DNA of 15,747 nt from CAYZRJ01 sp964480825 (GTDB taxonomy: Bacteria; Patescibacteriota; WWE3; UBA101185; UBA10185), in assembly GCA_964480825.1 (NCBI GenBank), contig CAYZRJ010000010.1:1-15747 (forward strand), in the 5' to 3' direction. The notes under the pieces are model-generated. The model did not search any database. It saw only the letters and a program-made list of their open reading frames with translations, and was not told the origin of the DNA. A program made the translations under genes and the position numbers. Of the stretch, positions 12,690 to 15,747 are shown piece by piece (position 1 is the stretch's first letter; every line of letters starts with the position of its first letter).

Positions 12690-13946
12690 TCAAAGAAGAG
12701 TAATTTCTTCTAGTTCCTTAATCCCTCCAAAGGCTATCCGATCACGAACCATTCGTTTCGCGCCCAACATCTTGGCAGAGGCAACTACAAAATGCCCCCA
12801 TTTTTGATTTATCAAATCTTGGGCTTTTGTAAGGGCAAGTTTTTTGTCCACTTCTTCTAACATGTTAAGTTGCAAATGTTTTTCCTCGAAAAGGTTAAAA
12901 CATGAAACAGCCAGTATGTGCACCGGAAACCCCAAGGAGGGTTTTGGAAATAAATTGTAGGCAATCCGATAAATATCCTGTGAAAAAAATAATCCCCTGT
13001 TAGTAGTCACCCCTTTATTCCAATGTCCTCCTCCTTTGAACACCAATGATATATGTACACCCCGCGCCGAATATCCCGCCGCGCGCATCCTTGATGACAT
13101 TTTTTCGACCAGCTTTGTAAGCACCGGAGCAAGCCGTTCAACTGTAGTTATTTTTTCACCTATCGCCACGGAATTTCCGTAACTGCGTCTTTTTGATAGT
13201 GTGTCGTCAACTTCGAAACCGCGCAGACGTTGATACCAATAGTGACCTGTTACTGAGTGAAGGGCTTGCTGTAATTCCATCGGAGTCGCGTTATAAAAAT
13301 CTAAAACCGTAAAGATTTTGTGTTTATTTAAGCGCTGAATGTTGCCCTGTTTTATTCCGTTTAAATCGTTTAGCTCAAGATGACTAAAAACGGTAATGTA
13401 ATTGCTGACATCAATAATGTCCAAACCATCGGGTTTATGTAAACCCGACGCCGTTTTAGCTAAATATCTGTTTGGGGCGATACCAATTGATACTCTTAAC
13501 CACTCGCCAATCTCACTTTTTATCCTTTGTTTTATTTCAACAGCGACATTAACCATTCCACGATCAAACGCCGGAAAACCTTGTAAATCTAAAACGAACT
13601 CATCTATAGATTTGGGATACACGTTTTGTGTGTATACCAAAAGAAGATTTTTTAAAGCTTGGTGAACGTTTCTATACTTCCAGGGATCGGGTTCTAAAAT
13701 AATTAAATTTGGGCAAACTTGTCTACCTTCGCGAACGCGCATGCCCATTTTTACGCCCAAACTTTTTGCTTCTACCGACGGAGCCAAAATAAATCCACCG
13801 TCAGTTTTGTAGGCGGCTACTGCAACAGGTTTTCCACGTAAACTTGGGTTGGCTTGTTGTTCAATAGTCGCAAAACACGAATTTAAATCAATATGCATTA
13901 CAGTCGGTGATTTTTTATTAAACGGTAACTCAATCGGGTAATCCAT
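12690..13946 (-). CDS. Y-family DNA polymerase (DinB/Pol IV-like)
   Basis: This 418-aa translesion polymerase begins at the ATG at 13946. The palm motifs are present: D20 in HIDLNSCFATIEQ, and D115-E116 in SIDEFVLDL, giving the three catalytic carboxylates. F25 sits at the steric-gate position. NPSLRGKPVAVA, EAKSLGVKMGM and the SIGIAPNRYLAKTASGLHKP block are typical, as is the helix-hairpin-helix thumb segment NDLNGIKQGNIQRLNKH. Near the C-terminus QLNML aligns with the place of a clamp-binding QLxLF motif in relatives, in degenerate form. The start is supported by GGAG about 10 nt upstream. The frame stays open to 14129, but those 61 extra residues run through another gene and do not look like protein. 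It overlaps the preceding 86-aa gene by 17 nt, so the two form one transcript. A role in lesion bypass is expected. Confidence 0.93.
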   Translation of the reverse strand: MDYPIELPFNKKSPTVMHIDLNSCFATIEQQANPSLRGKPVAVAAYKTDGGFILAPSVEAKSLGVKMGMRVREGRQVCPNLIILEPDPWKYRNVHQALKNLLLVYTQNVYPKSIDEFVLDLQGFPAFDRGMVNVAVEIKQRIKSEIGEWLRVSIGIAPNRYLAKTASGLHKPDGLDIIDVSNYITVFSHLELNDLNGIKQGNIQRLNKHKIFTVLDFYNATPMELQQALHSVTGHYWYQRLRGFEVDDTLSKRRSYGNSVAIGEKITTVERLAPVLTKLVEKMSSRMRAAGYSARGVHISLVFKGGGHWNKGVTTNRGLFFSQDIYRIAYNLFPKPSLGFPVHILAVSCFNLFEEKHLQLNMLEEVDKKLALTKAQDLINQKWGHFVVASAKMLGAKRMVRDRIAFGGIKELEEITLL

Positions 13947-14190
13947 CCGATATCTGCTCCACTGTCCAAAATAAATTACTCGTGTCAAGTTGAAGTTTAA
14001 ACGAAAGTAAGTCGGTCGAAACCGAGTAAACGTGAAATAATGTATTGCCTGTTTTGTAAGTATGGTGCAAACCCAGCTTTGTAATTTTGTTTTTTTGATT
14101 TTGCCAAAAAAGTTCCGCCGGGTATACACGTCGGTTTTTGTGGTCGTACATAGTTATAACTGAGATCGGTTCGTGGAGATCTTGGATCAT
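13930..14190 (-). CDS. Small protein (86 aa) coupled to the Y-family polymerase, reminiscent of DUF6504-type partners
   Basis: This is a compact, protein-like sequence with regular beta-strands and conserved-looking aromatic positions: EPISVITMYDHKNRRVYPAE, then LFWQNQKNKITKLGLHHTY, then TLFHVYSVSTDLLSFKL and DTSNLFWTVEQISDG. The order is an 'EPI...PAxFxW' strand, a 'KITK' strand, a 'HxYxV' strand, and a final 'W' strand. That resembles, from memory, small beta-domain proteins (DUF6504-like) encoded next to Y-family polymerases in other bacteria. The ATG at 14190 is chosen because it lies 7 nt after a good TATACT box with a TTGAAT -35, predicting a leaderless mRNA. The only earlier start in frame is TTG at 14208, inside that promoter. 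It overlaps the polymerase gene by 17 nt. A function as polymerase accessory is inference; homology needs a search. Confidence 0.72.
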   Translation of the reverse strand: MIQDLHEPISVITMYDHKNRRVYPAELFWQNQKNKITKLGLHHTYKTGNTLFHVYSVSTDLLSFKLQLDTSNLFWTVEQISDGLPD

Positions 14191-14197
14191 TAAAATT

Positions 14198-14227
14198 AGT
14201 ATACCCAAAGATAATACGAATATTCAA
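14198..14227 (-). promoter_or_regulatory. Promoter of the small gene / Y-family polymerase operon (predicted leaderless)
   Basis: TTGAAT (14222-14227) and TATACT (14198-14203) on the - strand are 18 bp apart, five and four or more consensus matches respectively. Seven nucleotides separate the -10 from the ATG at 14190, placing the transcription start at the start codon. I see no LexA-like dyad in or around it. Confidence 0.65.
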
Positions 14228-14260
14228 GGGATTTTACCCATTTAGCTGTAAATTAAAGAT

Positions 14261-15747
14261 GTGAAATACAAAATCCTCGCAATAATTATTTTAATATTAG
14301 GAATAGCCTTTCGTTTGTACCATATAGAATTTGGTTTACCCCAAAGCTTTTACGCCGACGAACCCGAAATCAGCGAACCTGCGATAAACTACACCTACGA
14401 AATCCGTAACATAATAAATAACAATGATTACTACAAACTAATCCCAATTTCGTTTGTTTATGGAGCTTTGCCGGTCTACATAATGACTTTATCGCTAATG
14501 GCGTTTAGTAAAAGTTTAAATTTGTTAAACATAGCTTTTGATAAAACTACGATTTTCATTTTTCTGCGTGTTGTGACTGTTTTGATTTCAACAGGAGTTA
14601 TCTTGGTTACAACGGCTTTAGCAAAAAAACATTTTGAAAATACTCGTACAGTTTTATTAGTGTTATTTTTGATCGCGCTAAATTGGAAGTTTATTGTACT
14701 TTCTCATTACGCAAACGCCGATATAGTTTTGGTCCTAATGCTTTTGTTAAGTTTTTATATGTTTTGGCTTTACAACAAAAATCCAACAAACAAAAACCTT
14801 TTTCTCGCGGGAATATTTTTTGGACTCGCGGTAGGTACTAAAGTAACCGCACTAATTTCGCTGCCAATGTTTTTATATTTAATCTGGCGAAAGAGGGATT
14901 TTTACGGTTTACCGGGGTTTATTTTTTCGGCGCTCATTGCGTTTATGGTATCAAATCCTTTTTCAATTATCTTTTTTAAAGAATTTGGTTACAGAATATT
15001 TGGCATGTTTTCAAAAGAGGGGGGTTTGGTTTTTGACTCGATGGATTCGAGTCCGTTTAAGTACTTGTTGGCTCTGTTACAAATGGTTACGCCAATAATT
15101 TTGGGGGCATCGGTTTACGGTGCGTATCGAAAAATAAAGCATTCTCTGGATAAAAATTTTGATGTTTTCTTAGTTGCAAATGTCGCGCTCTATTTGATAT
15201 TTTTTTCATTCCAATCGCGCCGTGTAGATCGCTGGCTACTGCCGATTTTACCGGTTGTATTTATGTACGCCGCTTTTGGAATCGAGTACGTTTTCGAAAT
15301 TTTGAAAAAGCCTGCGTATAAAATTGCGTTGGTCGTTTTAGTTTTTGGAATCTACTTAATAAACCCTATTTTACTTCTAACCCAATTTCAAAGATGGACA
15401 CCAAAAGCACAGGCGTATTTATGGGCGCAAACAAACCTTCCTGAGATAGCAACTAAACTAGTTTATACCGAAGAAGGTCTAGATCCTATGAACAAGTTAG
15501 GTTTTGCAAAAGTAATTAAATTTCAGGTTTACGCGTCTGACGGCGCACAACTTTTTTATCCCGAAAACCCGTTGGCTTACGAATACATATTCCTGTCTTC
15601 GCGCCCGATGGAAAACTTTAAACGCCCCGAGGTTGTAAAAGCTTACCCTTATTACGCGTATCGTTGGGAAATATTTGAAAAAACGGTTCAAGACTCCAAG
15701 TACTTTGAGGTCGTTAAAGACTTTACTTTGACAAAGCCTAACTTAAT
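14261..15747 (+). CDS. GT-C family glycosyltransferase (PMT/ArnT-like), 3' end outside window
   Basis: The frame is open from the GTG at 14261 to the window edge (495 codons, no stop), so the gene is partial. The protein starts MKYKILAIIILILGIAFRLY, one transmembrane helix. The first extracytoplasmic loop is GLPQSFYADEPEISEPAINY, with the acidic ADE motif typical of GT-C enzymes that use polyprenyl-phosphate sugars. Many further hydrophobic helices follow, with a charged turn SRRVDRWLLPILP characteristic of the family before the last helices (about residues 318-330). The C-terminal part after about residue 385 is soluble. An in-frame TAA at 14249 limits the start to GTG 14261. A weak TAAATT box lies 6 nt before it, and there is no Shine-Dalgarno. 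It probably adds a sugar to a glycan or protein on the outer face of the membrane; the acceptor is unknown. Confidence 0.85.
   Translation, partial: MKYKILAIIILILGIAFRLYHIEFGLPQSFYADEPEISEPAINYTYEIRNIINNNDYYKLIPISFVYGALPVYIMTLSLMAFSKSLNLLNIAFDKTTIFIFLRVVTVLISTGVILVTTALAKKHFENTRTVLLVLFLIALNWKFIVLSHYANADIVLVLMLLLSFYMFWLYNKNPTNKNLFLAGIFFGLAVGTKVTALISLPMFLYLIWRKRDFYGLPGFIFSALIAFMVSNPFSIIFFKEFGYRIFGMFSKEGGLVFDSMDSSPFKYLLALLQMVTPIILGASVYGAYRKIKHSLDKNFDVFLVANVALYLIFFSFQSRRVDRWLLPILPVVFMYAAFGIEYVFEILKKPAYKIALVVLVFGIYLINPILLLTQFQRWTPKAQAYLWAQTNLPEIATKLVYTEEGLDPMNKLGFAKVIKFQVYASDGAQLFYPENPLAYEYIFLSSRPMENFKRPEVVKAYPYYAYRWEIFEKTVQDSKYFEVVKDFTLTKPNL

Noticed and set aside
12693..12711. AGAAGA-TCTTCT hairpin at the RRM/polymerase junction
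   Set aside because: It is a short AT-rich stem inside the polymerase coding end, with no T tract on either strand. It is insufficient to call a terminator.
13947..14129. 61-residue N-terminal extension of the Y-family polymerase frame
   Set aside because: The extension has an irregular, aromatic-rich composition, no family similarity, and runs through the better-supported 86-aa gene. The ATG at 13946 has a ribosome binding site and gives the normal N-terminus.
13997..14227. Third - strand frame of 76 aa over the polymerase leader
   Set aside because: It overlaps the 86-aa gene in another frame, starts at the far edge of its promoter, and its product does not look like a folded protein.
14259..14264. 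ATG at 14259 as start of the GT-C gene
   Set aside because: It is out of frame and followed directly by TGA (ATGTGA). The overlapping GTG at 14261 is the only usable start after the in-frame TAA.
1..15747. CRISPR arrays, insertion sequences, attachment sites, phage genes, large direct repeats
   Set aside because: Reading through both strands I saw no regularly spaced repeats, transposase motifs, terminal inverted repeats or integrase. The window looks like core chromosome with envelope genes.

Overview
The window looks like a contiguous piece of chromosome from a member of the Candidate Phyla Radiation (Patescibacteria), most likely near the Microgenomates/Katanobacteria side. This placement is an inference from several traits. 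Base composition is AT-rich, and genes are packed tightly with many short overlaps. Alanyl-tRNA synthetase is severely shortened. There is a free-standing RRM protein, an O-antigen-ligase-type membrane protein paired with a TPR protein, PEGA/SH3b surface proteins and several small proteins I do not recognise. The code is standard: TAA, TAG and TGA all end genes. I see no insertion sequence, phage gene, CRISPR array or other mobile element.

Left part (1-1911): a tightly overlapping + strand operon encodes a Wzz-like chain-length protein, a single-domain RNase HI and a winged-helix/nucleotidyltransferase protein. It ends at a hairpin that is a good terminator for the opposing gene. Next come - strand genes: an unknown 127-aa protein with a C-terminal winged helix and a near-consensus promoter, then groEL and groES behind a CIRCE operator (HrcA heat-shock control), then alaS. 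The alaS promoter is an extended -10 overlapped by a perfect 8+8 bp inverted repeat. Divergent from alaS is tRNA-Cys(GCA).

Middle part (6484-11262): a PEGA/SH3b membrane-anchored protein runs + and converges on a TPR protein and an O-antigen-ligase-like protein, both on the - strand. A divergent + pair of unknown small membrane proteins follows, then a convergent UbiA-family enzyme of the decaprenyl-phosphate phosphoribosyltransferase type. Together with the left-hand Wzz and the right-hand GT-C glycosyltransferase, these point to cell-envelope glycan assembly on a polyprenyl carrier.

Right part (11277-15747): an unknown 83-aa protein, an orphan OmpR-type response regulator and a divergent RRM RNA-binding protein. 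Then comes a two-gene - strand unit of a small 86-aa protein translationally overlapped with a Y-family DNA polymerase. A GT-C family glycosyltransferase runs off the right edge.

The most interesting signals are: the small gene coupled to the Y-family polymerase; a recurring promoter arrangement in which TATAAT lies 6-7 nt before the start codon (predicted leaderless mRNAs) at alaS, the ligase gene and the small polymerase partner; the operator-like dyad at alaS; the minimal AlaRS; and the ligase/TPR split across an A7 run.
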